Positions 33,430-41,590 of a stretch of DNA of 64,000 nucleotides are shown piece after piece (the stretch's first letter is position 1; each line of letters opens with the position of its first letter). Position numbers and translations under genes: made by a program. The notes below the pieces were generated by a model. That model saw only the letters and a program-made list of their open reading frames with translations. It had not been told where the DNA came from and ran no database searches. This stretch comes from an uncultured Prevotellaceae bacterium. Its GTDB lineage: Bacteria > Bacteroidota > Bacteroidia > Bacteroidales > Bacteroidaceae. The stretch spans positions 62,001 through 126,000 of the forward strand of contig OMWI01000004.1 of the NCBI GenBank assembly GCA_900314715.1, read 5' to 3'.

Positions 33430-34890
33430 TTAATTATCTTCCATTGCAAAGATGTCTCTCAGCACTTCCTTGTCGTCAAAGTGGTGCTTCACACCCTTGA
33501 TTTCCTGATAGTCTTCATGACCCTTACCAGCCACTAAGATTACATCGCCCTTGTTGGCCATCATACATGCCGTGCGGATGGCTTCCTTACGGTCTACGAT
33601 GCTAACGACCTTTTTCATTTGTTGCGCGTTCAGACCTGCCAACATGTCATTGATAATGTCTTGCGGTTCCTCAAAACGTGGATTGTCGCTTGTGATGATG
33701 ACCTTGTCGCTCTGCTTCACGGCTTCTTGTGCCATCAATGGGCGTTTTCCCTTGTCGCGGTTTCCGCCCGCTCCACAAACGGTAATCACTTGTCCTTTAC
33801 CGTTGAGCACTTCGTGAATGGCATTCAACACGTTTTCCAATGCGTCGGGTGTATGTGCATAGTCTACGATAGCCGTAATACCTTGTGAGGAACGTACGGG
33901 CTCCAATCTTCCGTTTACGCTATGCAACATACTCATAACTAACAAGATGTCTTCTGGTTTCTTGCCTAACATCACGGCTGTGCCGTATACGGCAAGGAGA
34001 TTGCTGACATTGAACTTACCAATGAATTGAACGCCTACTTCCTGACCGTTGATGTCCAGATACATACCTTCGAAATGGCATTCCAACAATCGTGCCTTGA
34101 AGTCGGCTAACGTGCGTGTTGAATATGTCTTGACAGTAGCCTTGGTGTTTTGCACCATAAACATGCCGTTCTTGTCATCAACGTTAATGATGGCGAAAGC
34201 TGATTTGGGAAGCATGTCGAAGAATGCTTTCTTCGCATCACGGTAGTTTTCGAAGGTCTTGTGATAATCTAAGTGGTCGCGTGTGAGGTTGGTGAAAATA
34301 CCTCCCGTGAATTTCAATCCTCCTATGCGCTTTTGCGCAATCGCATGACTCGAACATTCCATGAATACATATTCACATCCTGCCTCTACCATCTTTGCCA
34401 ACAATTGGTTCAGTTCGATAGCATCTGGAGTGGTGTGGTTAGTTGGTAATGCCTCTCCCTCAATGTAATTGCATACGGTAGATAGCAATCCACACTTGTG
34501 CCCCATCTTTCTGAACATATTATATAATAAGGTAGCAATGGTGGTTTTTCCGTTTGTTCCAGTGACACCCACCAATTTCAAATTCTTCGATGGATTCCCA
34601 TAGAAACAAGTGGCTACCTTGCCTACATTGTCTTCTGTTGACGATACGACGATATATGTTATTTCTGGATTCACCGTCGAAGGCAGTTCTTCGCACAAGA
34701 TGGCCGATGCCCCCAGTTCTTCTGCCTTGGGAATGAATTTGTGCCCGTCTACTTGCGTTCCTTTCATGGCTACAAATAGATGACCTTTCTCAACGCGACG
34801 TGAGTCGATGTCTACTCCAGTGATGTTTACATCATCGTTGCCAATGATGTTAATCAACTTGATGTCTTTGAGCAATTCCTTTAATTTCAT
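33430..34890 (-). CDS. murE: UDP-MurNAc-tripeptide synthetase, meso-DAP type
   Basis: 486-aa cytoplasmic Mur ligase. It has the P-loop [19 protein letters not shown] (~109) and [20 protein letters not shown] with the carbamylated Lys. The C-terminal DNPR motif ([13 protein letters not shown]) marks meso-diaminopimelate specificity as opposed to lysine. [14 protein letters not shown] is near the end. This predicts a DAP-containing peptidoglycan, as expected for Gram-negative Bacteroidota. It lies 26 bases after ftsI. Confidence 0.96.
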   Translation of the reverse strand: MKLKELLKDIKLINIIGNDDVNITGVDIDSRRVEKGHLFVAMKGTQVDGHKFIPKAEELGASAILCEELPSTVNPEITYIVVSSTEDNVGKVATCFYGNPSKNLKLVGVTGTNGKTTIATLLYNMFRKMGHKCGLLSTVCNYIEGEALPTNHTTPDAIELNQLLAKMVEAGCEYVFMECSSHAIAQKRIGGLKFTGGIFTNLTRDHLDYHKTFENYRDAKKAFFDMLPKSAFAIINVDDKNGMFMVQNTKATVKTYSTRTLADFKARLLECHFEGMYLDINGQEVGVQFIGKFNVSNLLAVYGTAVMLGKKPEDILLVMSMLHSVNGRLEPVRSSQGITAIVDYAHTPDALENVLNAIHEVLNGKGQVITVCGAGGNRDKGKRPLMAQEAVKQSDKVIITSDNPRFEEPQDIINDMLAGLNAQQMKKVVSIVDRKEAIRTACMMANKGDVILVAGKGHEDYQEIKGVKHHFDDKEVLRDIFAMEDN

Positions 34891-34916
34891 ATCTTGAATA
34901 ATTATTGTTTCCTTTT

Positions 34917-37079
34917 CTATTCCAATAACAACATGCAGACTTCTCCTGCCTTGATATTATGACCAGGTTCAAGACTTTGCTTGACGACTTTTCCCCTGCC
35001 GTTTAGCTTCACCATCACACCACGTTTCTCGATAAGGTATACTGCATCTTTGGCTCCCATACCTCGTACATCGGGAATGATAGTATCTACGTTTTCTGTT
35101 TCTTTGTGCAACGCAATCATATTGTGGTTTTGTTGAGATGCCTTACCCCAAATGGGATTGCCTTCTGAATACGTACCGCTCCAATCGGCATTGGTGTTGA
35201 TTCCCAAATGAGTGAGCACGTAATCGGCAGCCATGATGTTGCCATCTTTCACATCGGGAATGAGGATAGACGTGGAGTCTTGTGCGTCTTTCACGTCGAG
35301 TTTAAGACTTTGCGCCATGATTCCCTCCGCGATATTGTGGAATACCACACCACTCATACCGCCACCAGAAGCGGGCAGACCTGATTTCTGTATGCAGACA
35401 ATGCAACTATATCGTGGGTTGTCGGCCGGGAAGAATCCCGCAAAACTCAATAGGTAGCTCATGACGCCCGACTTATATCCAGCTGCTCCCTTCGACATCT
35501 GGGCAGTTCCGGTCTTTCCTGCCACCTTGAATGTCTTCGAACCAGCTTTCTTTCCGAGTCCTTGGCTGACCACTTGCTCCAAAATCGTTTGCATCGTCTT
35601 AATGGTCGATTCCTTGGCAATTCTCTCTCGAAGAACTACGGGTGGGAAATCTGCTATCACGGTTCCGTCCTTTACCACTTGCTTCACGAATCGTGGTTGC
35701 ATCATCTTTCCGTTGTTGGCGATGGCATTATAGAATGTCAATGTAGAAATAGGGGGCACCTGTGTCTCATAACCAATACTCATCCATGCCAATGCCGTTT
35801 TACTCCAATTGACGTATTGTCTGCCTCGCTCGTCTTTCTTTGGCATTCTGATTCTTGCCGGAGAGGCTCCCACCAAGGGAATGTGCAAGTCATCAGCGAT
35901 TCCTGTCCTGTAGATTCCTTGTACGAATTTCTCGGGGTTGTTGTGATAGTGTTCGTCTACGATACGACTCACACCGATATTTGAGCTATAGTGCAAGGTC
36001 TGTGGAAGAGTCAACCTTCCATATCCTCCCTTTCGCCAGTTGTGGTCTTTCATCTCTCTTCCATACATGGGCCAAACACCACCACCTGTTTCAACTCTAT
36101 ATGTAGTGTCTACAACACCATCGTCTAATGATACCAAGATAGAGGCGGTCTTGAATACCGAACCAGGTTCCAGCAAGTCGCTTACCGCATGGTTCTTGAT
36201 TTCGCGGTATTCGCCATCCCAACATTTTTCCATGTTCACGATGGCCTTGATGTCGCCTGTGGCAACTTCCATCACTATGGCTACACCCACATTTCCGTTG
36301 ATGAGCTTCAATTCGTCAATCACCGAACGCTCTGCCAAGTCTTGCATGTTCACGTCAATGGTGGTAATGATGTCGGCACCGTCGATAGGAGGCGTGTCCA
36401 TGATGTTGAGGAACTTGTTCAGCACTTTCCTGCGATGAACTAATCCGTTGGTGCCACGCAAGATAGAGTCGTACGATAATTCCAATCCGCAACGTGCCGA
36501 GTCTTTTCCGCCAAACAAGTCACCCACCGTTCTTCCTGCCAACGAACCGTATGGGCGTTGACGGGCGTTGAATTCCTCAAAGTGGAAACCGCTCCTGTAA
36601 CTCAACTTCATGTTGAAAACGGGAATGTTCTTCACCTCACAAAACGTATTGTAATCTACGCGATGTTTCCATATAGGCCAGTGCTTGCTTTGCTTAGCTC
36701 TTCCCTGTTCCAGTTCTTCCCTGAATTCCGATGCTGGCTTTTCTGGGAATATTTGGTTGAGGCACATGCAAATGGAGTCCAGTTTTACCTCCCACAATGA
36801 GTCGTTTCCTGCTTGGCGTAGGGCGTTGAAGTCCATGAAGATTTTAAACTCTGGCAACGATGATGCCATCAGATTTCCCTCGCAACTCAGGATATTTCCA
36901 CGGATGGGCTTGATGCTCACGCTATCTTTCTTCACACGATTGGCCACCTTCTCCCAATATTCGTGCTCGGCGGTCATGATGTATAGTGCCTTGCCAATGA
37001 CGATAAAGGCAATCAATGTCATTACAATGGCAATGGCACTATATCTGGGCATTATTTTGTTATAGTCGAACTTAGGCAT
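34917..37079 (-). CDS. ftsI: Penicillin-binding protein FtsI (PBP3) with PASTA domain
   Basis: 720-aa division transpeptidase. A single N-terminal transmembrane segment (~15-33) is followed by a dimerisation domain and the transpeptidase domain: PGSVFKTAS (S-x-x-K), SSNIG (S-x-N) and AGKTGTAQM (K-T-G). A C-terminal PASTA domain ([20 protein letters not shown]) follows; E. coli FtsI lacks PASTA, but Bacteroidota members often have it. It crosslinks septal peptidoglycan with FtsW. It lies 24 bases after ftsL. Confidence 0.95.
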   Translation of the reverse strand: MPKFDYNKIMPRYSAIAIVMTLIAFIVIGKALYIMTAEHEYWEKVANRVKKDSVSIKPIRGNILSCEGNLMASSLPEFKIFMDFNALRQAGNDSLWEVKLDSICMCLNQIFPEKPASEFREELEQGRAKQSKHWPIWKHRVDYNTFCEVKNIPVFNMKLSYRSGFHFEEFNARQRPYGSLAGRTVGDLFGGKDSARCGLELSYDSILRGTNGLVHRRKVLNKFLNIMDTPPIDGADIITTIDVNMQDLAERSVIDELKLINGNVGVAIVMEVATGDIKAIVNMEKCWDGEYREIKNHAVSDLLEPGSVFKTASILVSLDDGVVDTTYRVETGGGVWPMYGREMKDHNWRKGGYGRLTLPQTLHYSSNIGVSRIVDEHYHNNPEKFVQGIYRTGIADDLHIPLVGASPARIRMPKKDERGRQYVNWSKTALAWMSIGYETQVPPISTLTFYNAIANNGKMMQPRFVKQVVKDGTVIADFPPVVLRERIAKESTIKTMQTILEQVVSQGLGKKAGSKTFKVAGKTGTAQMSKGAAGYKSGVMSYLLSFAGFFPADNPRYSCIVCIQKSGLPASGGGMSGVVFHNIAEGIMAQSLKLDVKDAQDSTSILIPDVKDGNIMAADYVLTHLGINTNADWSGTYSEGNPIWGKASQQNHNMIALHKETENVDTIIPDVRGMGAKDAVYLIEKRGVMVKLNGRGKVVKQSLEPGHNIKAGEVCMLLLE

Positions 37080-37103
37080 CTTTCAATATCTTATGTTTAG
37101 TGA

Positions 37104-37598
37104 TTATTCTTCTGGTACGTTTATGATGTATGGAGGTTGACTCGCAATTTTCAGTATACTATCTTGGTTGTTCTTCAACAGGTCGAGAACGTGGCTTTCG
37201 CGACAACGTTCAGTGAGCTGGCTCGAACTCGACAGCGCCCTATATTTCGCGTCAATGAGTTCCTTGTTGAGTTGGTCTATTTCTATCAGGTATTTCTGAC
37301 AGCTATATCGGTTTGATACATAGATGACGAGAAAGACCGTGATGAGAAGGAATAGTGGCACTTGTCGCCTGATGGCACGGGTAGACAGGATGTCGCCACC
37401 GAGGATTTTCCTCAGCGTGAAATTGCTGGCTAACGGTGACTCGTCTTCAATGGCTTGTTCACGAATCACTTCCTTAAGCGACAATCCTTCATCTTCGTGT
37501 GGCGTCGCTTCAAGGGTCTTGTCTGCCTTCTCGGGACCATCGTTGGCTTCGATGATCAACTTCGGTTCTTTCTTGGTGTTATTATCGTCTGTCATCAT
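37104..37598 (-). CDS. ftsL: FtsL-like divisome protein
   Basis: 164-aa bitopic protein. A long charged cytoplasmic N-terminus (~90 residues, rich in D, E and K) precedes one transmembrane helix (VPLFLLITVFLVIYVSNRY) and a short periplasmic coiled coil (IDQLNKELIDAKYRALSSSSQLTE). The topology and the position between rsmH and ftsI identify it as FtsL; sequence identity in this family is low. The start overlaps the rsmH stop by 4 bases. The long cytoplasmic tail is characteristic of Bacteroidota FtsL-like proteins. Confidence 0.85.
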   Translation of the reverse strand: MMTDDNNTKKEPKLIIEANDGPEKADKTLEATPHEDEGLSLKEVIREQAIEDESPLASNFTLRKILGGDILSTRAIRRQVPLFLLITVFLVIYVSNRYSCQKYLIEIDQLNKELIDAKYRALSSSSQLTERCRESHVLDLLKNNQDSILKIASQPPYIINVPEE

Positions 37599-38512
37599 TT
37601 TCTTTCTGCAATTCTAAGTTTGGCGCTTCTGCTTCGCGGGTTGTTTTCTTGTTCTTCTCTTGATGGTGTAATCACTTTGTTGTTGACGGGGACAAATGTG
37701 CTTTCTATCCTCCCGAAAAAGTCTTGCTTGACCGTTCCTTCCACGTTGCCCGCTTTCATGACGTTTTTCACGATGCGGTCTTCCAGGGAGTGATAGGTGA
37801 TGACCGATAGGCGACCGCCAGGTCGAATGAGTTCCGTCGCTCCAATCAGCATTTCTTTCAAGGCATCCATTTCGTGGTTCACTTCTATTCGTAGGGCCTG
37901 AAAGAGTTTTGCCATATCTTTCTTTTCATGTTCCTTGCGGAAGAGAGGTTCCACGATGGTGAGGAAATCATTGGTTGTTACGATAGGCCTTTCCTTTCTT
38001 GCCTTTACGATTATTGAGGCAATCCTTCGTGCAGTTTTCAATTCACCGTAGAGATAGAAGATATCCGCCAGCGTTTTTTCCTCGTATTCGTTCAGTATAT
38101 CTGCGGCAGTCTTACCTGCCCTTTGGTTCATTCTCATATCGAGCGGAGCGTCGTAACGGAATGAGAATCCGCGACTTTCATCATCAAAATGGTGGGATGA
38201 AACACCCAAGTCAGCCAACAATCCGTCGATTTTCTCCACGCTGTAATATCGCATCCAATTCTTCAAGTAACGGAAATTGCTTCTGATGAACGTAAAGCAA
38301 CTGTCGTTCCATCGGATGTTTCGTTCTGCATCCGCATCTTGGTCGAAGCTATACAAGTGTCCCTTGCCGTTAAGACGATTGAGAATTTCTTCGGAATGTC
38401 CACCGCCACCGAACGTCACATCAACGTAAACGCCTCCAGGGAAGACGTTCAATCCGTCAATACTATCCTTTAAAAGAACAGGAACGTGGTATGTTTCTGC
38501 AATGTTCTTCAT
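37595..38512 (-). CDS. rsmH: 16S rRNA m4C1402 methyltransferase
   Basis: 305-aa S-adenosylmethionine-dependent enzyme (formerly MraW) that N4-methylates C1402 of 16S rRNA in the ribosomal P site. It starts with YHVPVLLKDSIDGL and has GVYVDVTFGGGGHSEEIL (SAM loop), LADLGVSSHHFDDESRGFSFR and ITYHSLEDRIVK, all diagnostic. It lies 85 bases after mraZ, with a small GCGC hairpin between, and overlaps ftsL. Confidence 0.96.
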   Translation of the reverse strand: MKNIAETYHVPVLLKDSIDGLNVFPGGVYVDVTFGGGGHSEEILNRLNGKGHLYSFDQDADAERNIRWNDSCFTFIRSNFRYLKNWMRYYSVEKIDGLLADLGVSSHHFDDESRGFSFRYDAPLDMRMNQRAGKTAADILNEYEEKTLADIFYLYGELKTARRIASIIVKARKERPIVTTNDFLTIVEPLFRKEHEKKDMAKLFQALRIEVNHEMDALKEMLIGATELIRPGGRLSVITYHSLEDRIVKNVMKAGNVEGTVKQDFFGRIESTFVPVNNKVITPSREEQENNPRSRSAKLRIAERK

Positions 38513-38547
38513 TTGTGATTTGTTAAAATGAGTTGGGTGAATATTCC

Positions 38548-38561
38548 TGCGCCTTAGCGCA
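38548..38561 (-). repeat. Small GCGC hairpin between mraZ and rsmH
   Basis: TGCGC-CTTA-GCGCA forms a 5-bp stem with a 4-nt loop. It resembles the third hairpin module of the MITE-like element at 14974-14990 (TGCGC...GCGCA). No U tract, so not a terminator. Confidence 0.4.
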
Positions 38562-38597
38562 AAGGATTGTTGTTTTTCTCTTGATTACTTCAAAAGG

Positions 38598-39080
38598 TCA
38601 TTCTCTGTCTGGGTAGTTGATGTTGGGGTCATCAAAAGGGTTGCCCATGATTTCTTCCAAGGCTTTCGAGAATTCCTCTGGATCCATGAATGGCTCTTCA
38701 TTTTCGTCGCTCCTCCAAATCTCAATCGTATCTCCCATGCCTATAAACTTGATAGATTGCTCTATGTTGGCTTTTTCCAATTGACGTTTGGAGAAGAGTA
38801 TGCGACCGCTTGCGTCTAATGTTAGCATTTCCACATCTTTCACGTATTCTCTGTAAATCATTTGCTGGCGAACATTCCACCTGTTGAGTCGCTTGCGTAG
38901 CGAGTCGACTTCTTCGTCCCATACAGATGCGGGATATAGCACCAAGCATGGTTGGAAAGCATCCTTGCGCAAATACAACACATCCTCGCCTTGTGCCTGT
39001 AGCACCTTGCGGAAGACTGAGGGGAGAAAAGCTCTTCCCTTCGTGTCAATTCGTGCCTCTATGTTTCCAAACAAACGCAT
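38598..39080 (-). CDS. mraZ: Transcriptional regulator MraZ
   Basis: 160 aa from the ATG at 39080 (MRLFGNIEARIDTKGRAFLP). The frame is open further upstream, but that extension crosses the promoter and operator. Two SpoVT/AbrB-like domains are visible: residues ~1-70, and ~80-150 with VEMLTLDASGRILFSKRQLEKANI. MraZ is the DNA-binding autoregulator of the dcw cluster and binds TGGG repeats upstream of itself; such repeats are present here. First gene of the cluster. Confidence 0.94.
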   Translation of the reverse strand: MRLFGNIEARIDTKGRAFLPSVFRKVLQAQGEDVLYLRKDAFQPCLVLYPASVWDEEVDSLRKRLNRWNVRQQMIYREYVKDVEMLTLDASGRILFSKRQLEKANIEQSIKFIGMGDTIEIWRSDENEEPFMDPEEFSKALEEIMGNPFDDPNINYPDRE

Positions 39081-39106
39081 AAAATATATAGATGTGAAAT
39101 TCAACT

Positions 39107-39115
39107 GCAAAGATA
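39107..39115 (-). promoter_or_regulatory. -7 element of the dcw cluster (mraZ)
   Basis: The minus strand reads TATCTTTGC, 26 bases upstream of the mraZ ATG at 39080. The MraZ box covers the expected -33 region. Confidence 0.75.
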
Positions 39116-39126
39116 AACATTTTCCT

Positions 39127-39150
39127 CCACATTTCCCCACATTTCCCCAC
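39127..39150 (-). promoter_or_regulatory. MraZ box: three direct GTGG(G) repeats, 10-bp period
   Basis: The minus strand reads GTGGGGAAAT twice and then GTGGAGG, i.e. TGGG/TGGA units separated by 5-6 bases with a 10-bp period. This is the layout described for MraZ operators (TGGG repeats at 10-bp spacing). The box lies where the -33 element should be, just upstream of TATCTTTGC, which fits autorepression. Confidence 0.75.
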
Positions 39151-39238
39151 ATTTTTTTTGCAAAAAGATATTAAAATTTTGGTCAACTTATTTAAAGTGT
39201 TGGAAATGAGATGGTTGTGGCATCCATTACTCTTTCAA

Positions 39239-39283
39239 CCTCTAAATGATATGTTTAGCAGCTGCAAACATATCATTTAGAGG
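39239..39283. repeat. 45-bp near-perfect palindrome
   Basis: CCTCTAAATGATATGTTT (39239-39256) is perfectly repeated in inverse as AAACATATCATTTAGAGG (39266-39283). The 9-bp centre AGCAGCTGC continues the symmetry apart from one unpaired A. It reads as two back-to-back 22-bp units (39244, 39266) that resemble the repeat arrays at 1.3, 18.5 and 56.0 kb. Confidence 0.85.
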
Positions 39284-39318
39284 TGGTAAAGGATATATCT
39301 ATAAAAAGTATGCCAAAA

Positions 39319-39508
39319 TTGTAACATGTAACATGCAACATGTTGCAATAGTACCTTTCCATAAATTTTTAGCGAAGAGAAAAATATAATATATAAATAA
39401 TTATATTAATATATTATTATAATAATATATTAATATAAAAATCAATCTAACTTTTTTTCAAAAAATGTGAAGGTGCTTATGCAACATGTTGCATGTTACA
39501 TGTTACAA
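39319..39508. repeat. 29-bp perfect inverted repeat flanking an AT-rich core
   Basis: The 29 bases at 39319-39347 are the exact reverse complement of 39480-39508. Each arm contains the perfect palindrome TGCAACATGTTGCA and a tandem pair of TGTAACA/TGTTACA motifs. The 132-bp core is almost entirely A+T and holds a second palindrome at 39401-39438. No gene, promoter or transposase fits the structure. Confidence 0.9.
39401..39438. repeat. 38-bp perfect AT palindrome
   Basis: The 19 bases 39401-39419 are the exact reverse complement of 39420-39438, all A or T, with no loop. It lies near the middle of the core between the 29-bp arms. Such sequences extrude readily as cruciforms. Confidence 0.9.
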
Positions 39509-39620
39509 AAATCGACTGTCATAACTGCAATTAGGTTGGCAATTATTATGATTTCGTAGCAAAAACAAATTTTTTGTAACTTTTTTACTGAAAAATGTCG
39601 CATTTTAGAAAAAGTTGTGT

Positions 39621-39629
39621 TATTTTTGC
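39621..39629 (+). promoter_or_regulatory. -7 element of the glycine-lipid operon
   Basis: TATTTTTGC, 20 bases upstream of the ATG at 39650. An in-frame alternative start at 39617 lies upstream of the -7 element and is therefore rejected. Confidence 0.7.
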
Positions 39630-39649
39630 AATCTATTTATAATATAAAG

Positions 39650-40477
39650 ATGAGCGAAGCATTTCAAAACACTATTGATATTGAAGCAATTCTAAAAAGT
39701 AGGTTGGGTGATAAAACCAAGTTCGTACCAGGCTTTTTGGTTTCTTGGTTGAAGCGTACCATCCATCAAGACCAAGTGAATGCCTTCTTATGGGAAAGCA
39801 GACACCTTACGGGAACAGAATGGCTGACTGAGTGCGTGAAATATTTAGATATGACATTGGAGAAGGTGGGAGAGGAGAACCTGCCAGACAAGAACGACGG
39901 GAAACTGTACACCTTTGTTTCCAATCACCCACTTGGAGGTGCAGACGGTGTGGCTCTTGGCTCTATTATCGGACAGCATTATGATGGTAATTTCCGTTAT
40001 CTGGTCAACGATTTCTTGATGTATCTTCCAGGACTTGCACCTTTATGTATTCCCATCAACAAGACAGGTAAACAAAGTAGGGATTTCCCTGCTATGGTGG
40101 AGGCTGGATTCAAGAGCGACCATCACATGCTGATGTTCCCCGCAGGACTCTGTTCGCGCAAGATAGATGGAAAGATACACGACTTACCTTGGAAAAAAAC
40201 GTTCATTTCAAAGAGCGTGGAAACCCACCGCGACATCGTGCCCATCCATTTCAGCGGTCAAAATTCTGAAAAGTTTTATCGCATAGCCAACATTTGCAAG
40301 GCATTGAACTTGAAGTTCAATGTGGCAATGCTATTCCTCGTAGACGAGATGTACAAGAACGTGCATAAGACGTTCCGCGTAGCTTTCGGAAAACCAATCC
40401 CATGGGAAACGTTCGATAAGTCGAAAACACCTGCGCAATGGGCACAATATGTGCAAGACAAAGTGTATGAATTATAA
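39650..40477 (+). CDS. glsA: 1-acylglycerol-phosphate-type acyltransferase, GlsA-like
   Basis: 275 aa (MSEAFQNTIDIEAILKSRLG). PlsC-like acyltransferase: SNHPLGGADGVALG carries the catalytic His and Asp, and FPAGLCSRKIDGKIHDLPWKK is the substrate-binding block. This sequence type together with an OlsB-like GNAT gene 47 bases downstream matches the glsB/glsA pair of Bacteroides thetaiotaomicron (BT3459/BT3460), where GlsA O-acylates N-acyl glycine to make glycine lipids. The gene order here is glsA then glsB. The function is inferred from family and neighbourhood. Confidence 0.8.
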   Translation: MSEAFQNTIDIEAILKSRLGDKTKFVPGFLVSWLKRTIHQDQVNAFLWESRHLTGTEWLTECVKYLDMTLEKVGEENLPDKNDGKLYTFVSNHPLGGADGVALGSIIGQHYDGNFRYLVNDFLMYLPGLAPLCIPINKTGKQSRDFPAMVEAGFKSDHHMLMFPAGLCSRKIDGKIHDLPWKKTFISKSVETHRDIVPIHFSGQNSEKFYRIANICKALNLKFNVAMLFLVDEMYKNVHKTFRVAFGKPIPWETFDKSKTPAQWAQYVQDKVYEL

Positions 40478-40524
40478 GCAAGTAAAACACTGATATATTA
40501 GGATTATCCTAAACGAATAAAAAC

Positions 40525-41523
40525 ATGGATCAAAAGATTATTCAGCCTGTTAGTAAAGAGTTACTGAAAAAGGAACTGACCGCCGACAAACAAATGCGCT
40601 CTACGAATAAGAGCCACAATGAAATTTATGTGTTAACGGCTCACAATGCTCCCAATGTGATGCAAGAAATTGGGCGCTTGCGTGAAATAGCCTTTCGTGA
40701 GGCAGGTGGTGGAACAGGCAAGGAAGTGGATATTGACGAGTTTGATATTTGCGAGAATTGCTATAAGCAACTGATTGTTTGGAATCCTGAGGCAGAGGAA
40801 ATCATCGGTGGCTATCGCTATTTGGAAGGAAAGGATTGGCAGTTTGACGATAAGGGCCAACCTATCCTTGCCACGAGTCATATGTTCCATTTTTCAGAGA
40901 AGTTCTTGAAGGAGTATATGCCGTATACGGTGGAATTGGGACGTTCATTCGTTTCTCCCGAGTACCAAAACGTACGTATGAACACCAAGAGCATCTTTGC
41001 CCTCGACAACCTCTGGGATGGTTTGGGTGCATTGACCGTCATCGATCCAAGCATTAAGTATTTCTTCGGAAAGGTAACGATGTATCCATCATATATAAGA
41101 AGAGGTAGGGACATGATTCTTTATTTTTTGCAAAAACATTTTGGCGACAAGGAAAACCTGATAACTCCGATGAAACCGTTGAAATTGGAGACCGACGAAA
41201 GCGAGTTGAAAGCTCTTTTCTGCAAGGATGATTTCAGAAGCAATTATCGTATCCTTAACGGTGAAATCAGGAAATTGGGTTACAATATCCCACCGTTGGT
41301 GAATGCATACATGAACTTGAGTCCGACGATGAAACTCTTTGGCACAGCCATCAACTATGGTTTTGGTGACGTGGAAGAGACAGGAATCCTCATTGCCGTG
41401 GATGAAATATTGGAAGAAAAGAGAATCCGCCACATTGACTCGTTTATTCAAGAACATCCCGAAGCCATGAAACTCACAAGTGGTGCGAATAAGGTGATTT
41501 TCAAGGAGAAAACTGACAAATAA
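40525..41523 (+). CDS. glsB: GNAT-type N-acyltransferase, GlsB-like
   Basis: 332 aa. The central part is an OlsB/hemolysin-like acyltransferase of the GNAT fold: REIAFREAGGGTGKEVDIDEFD, IIGGYRYLEG and ELGRSFVSPEYQ are the characteristic blocks. In B. thetaiotaomicron GlsB N-acylates glycine with a 3-hydroxy fatty acid, giving the monoacyl precursor for GlsA. It probably acts at the inner face of the membrane. It lies 47 bases after glsA with no terminator between, and is followed by a strong shared terminator. Confidence 0.82.
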   Translation: MDQKIIQPVSKELLKKELTADKQMRSTNKSHNEIYVLTAHNAPNVMQEIGRLREIAFREAGGGTGKEVDIDEFDICENCYKQLIVWNPEAEEIIGGYRYLEGKDWQFDDKGQPILATSHMFHFSEKFLKEYMPYTVELGRSFVSPEYQNVRMNTKSIFALDNLWDGLGALTVIDPSIKYFFGKVTMYPSYIRRGRDMILYFLQKHFGDKENLITPMKPLKLETDESELKALFCKDDFRSNYRILNGEIRKLGYNIPPLVNAYMNLSPTMKLFGTAINYGFGDVEETGILIAVDEILEEKRIRHIDSFIQEHPEAMKLTSGANKVIFKEKTDK

Positions 41524-41543
41524 GCAATAAAAAGCATAAGATT

Positions 41544-41590
41544 CAATGGCATTTCACTAAATAATAGGTAGTGAAATGCCATTGATTTTT
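41544..41590. terminator. Strong terminator of glsAB, overlapping the end of dgt
   Basis: CAATGGCATTTCACTA (41544-41559) pairs perfectly with TAGTGAAATGCCATTG (41569-41584), followed by ATTTTTT. The right arm encodes the last residues of dgt on the minus strand, and the left arm overlaps its TAG stop (41559-41557), so coding and termination share sequence. Confidence 0.9.

Larger units (their letters stand above)
39081..39649. other. 569-bp divergent gene-free region with nested palindromes
   Basis: No ORF is supported. From left: mraZ promoter and MraZ box (39107-39150), a 45-bp palindrome (39239-39283), a 29-bp inverted repeat pair (39319-39347 and 39480-39508) enclosing a 38-bp AT palindrome (39401-39438), and the glsA -7 element (39621-39629). 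Both neighbouring genes point away from the region, so the palindromes are not terminators of known genes. Confidence 0.8.

Noticed and set aside
39081-39152. 24-residue N-terminal extension of MraZ
   Set aside because: The extension would be encoded by the promoter and MraZ box, and MRLFGNIEARID at 39080 is the usual MraZ start.
39239-39283. Rho-independent terminator
   Set aside because: Both adjacent genes are transcribed away from the site and no T run follows the stem.
39319-39508. Chromosomal replication origin
   Set aside because: The core is AT-rich, but I see no clear cluster of DnaA boxes (TTATCCACA) and dnaA is not nearby.
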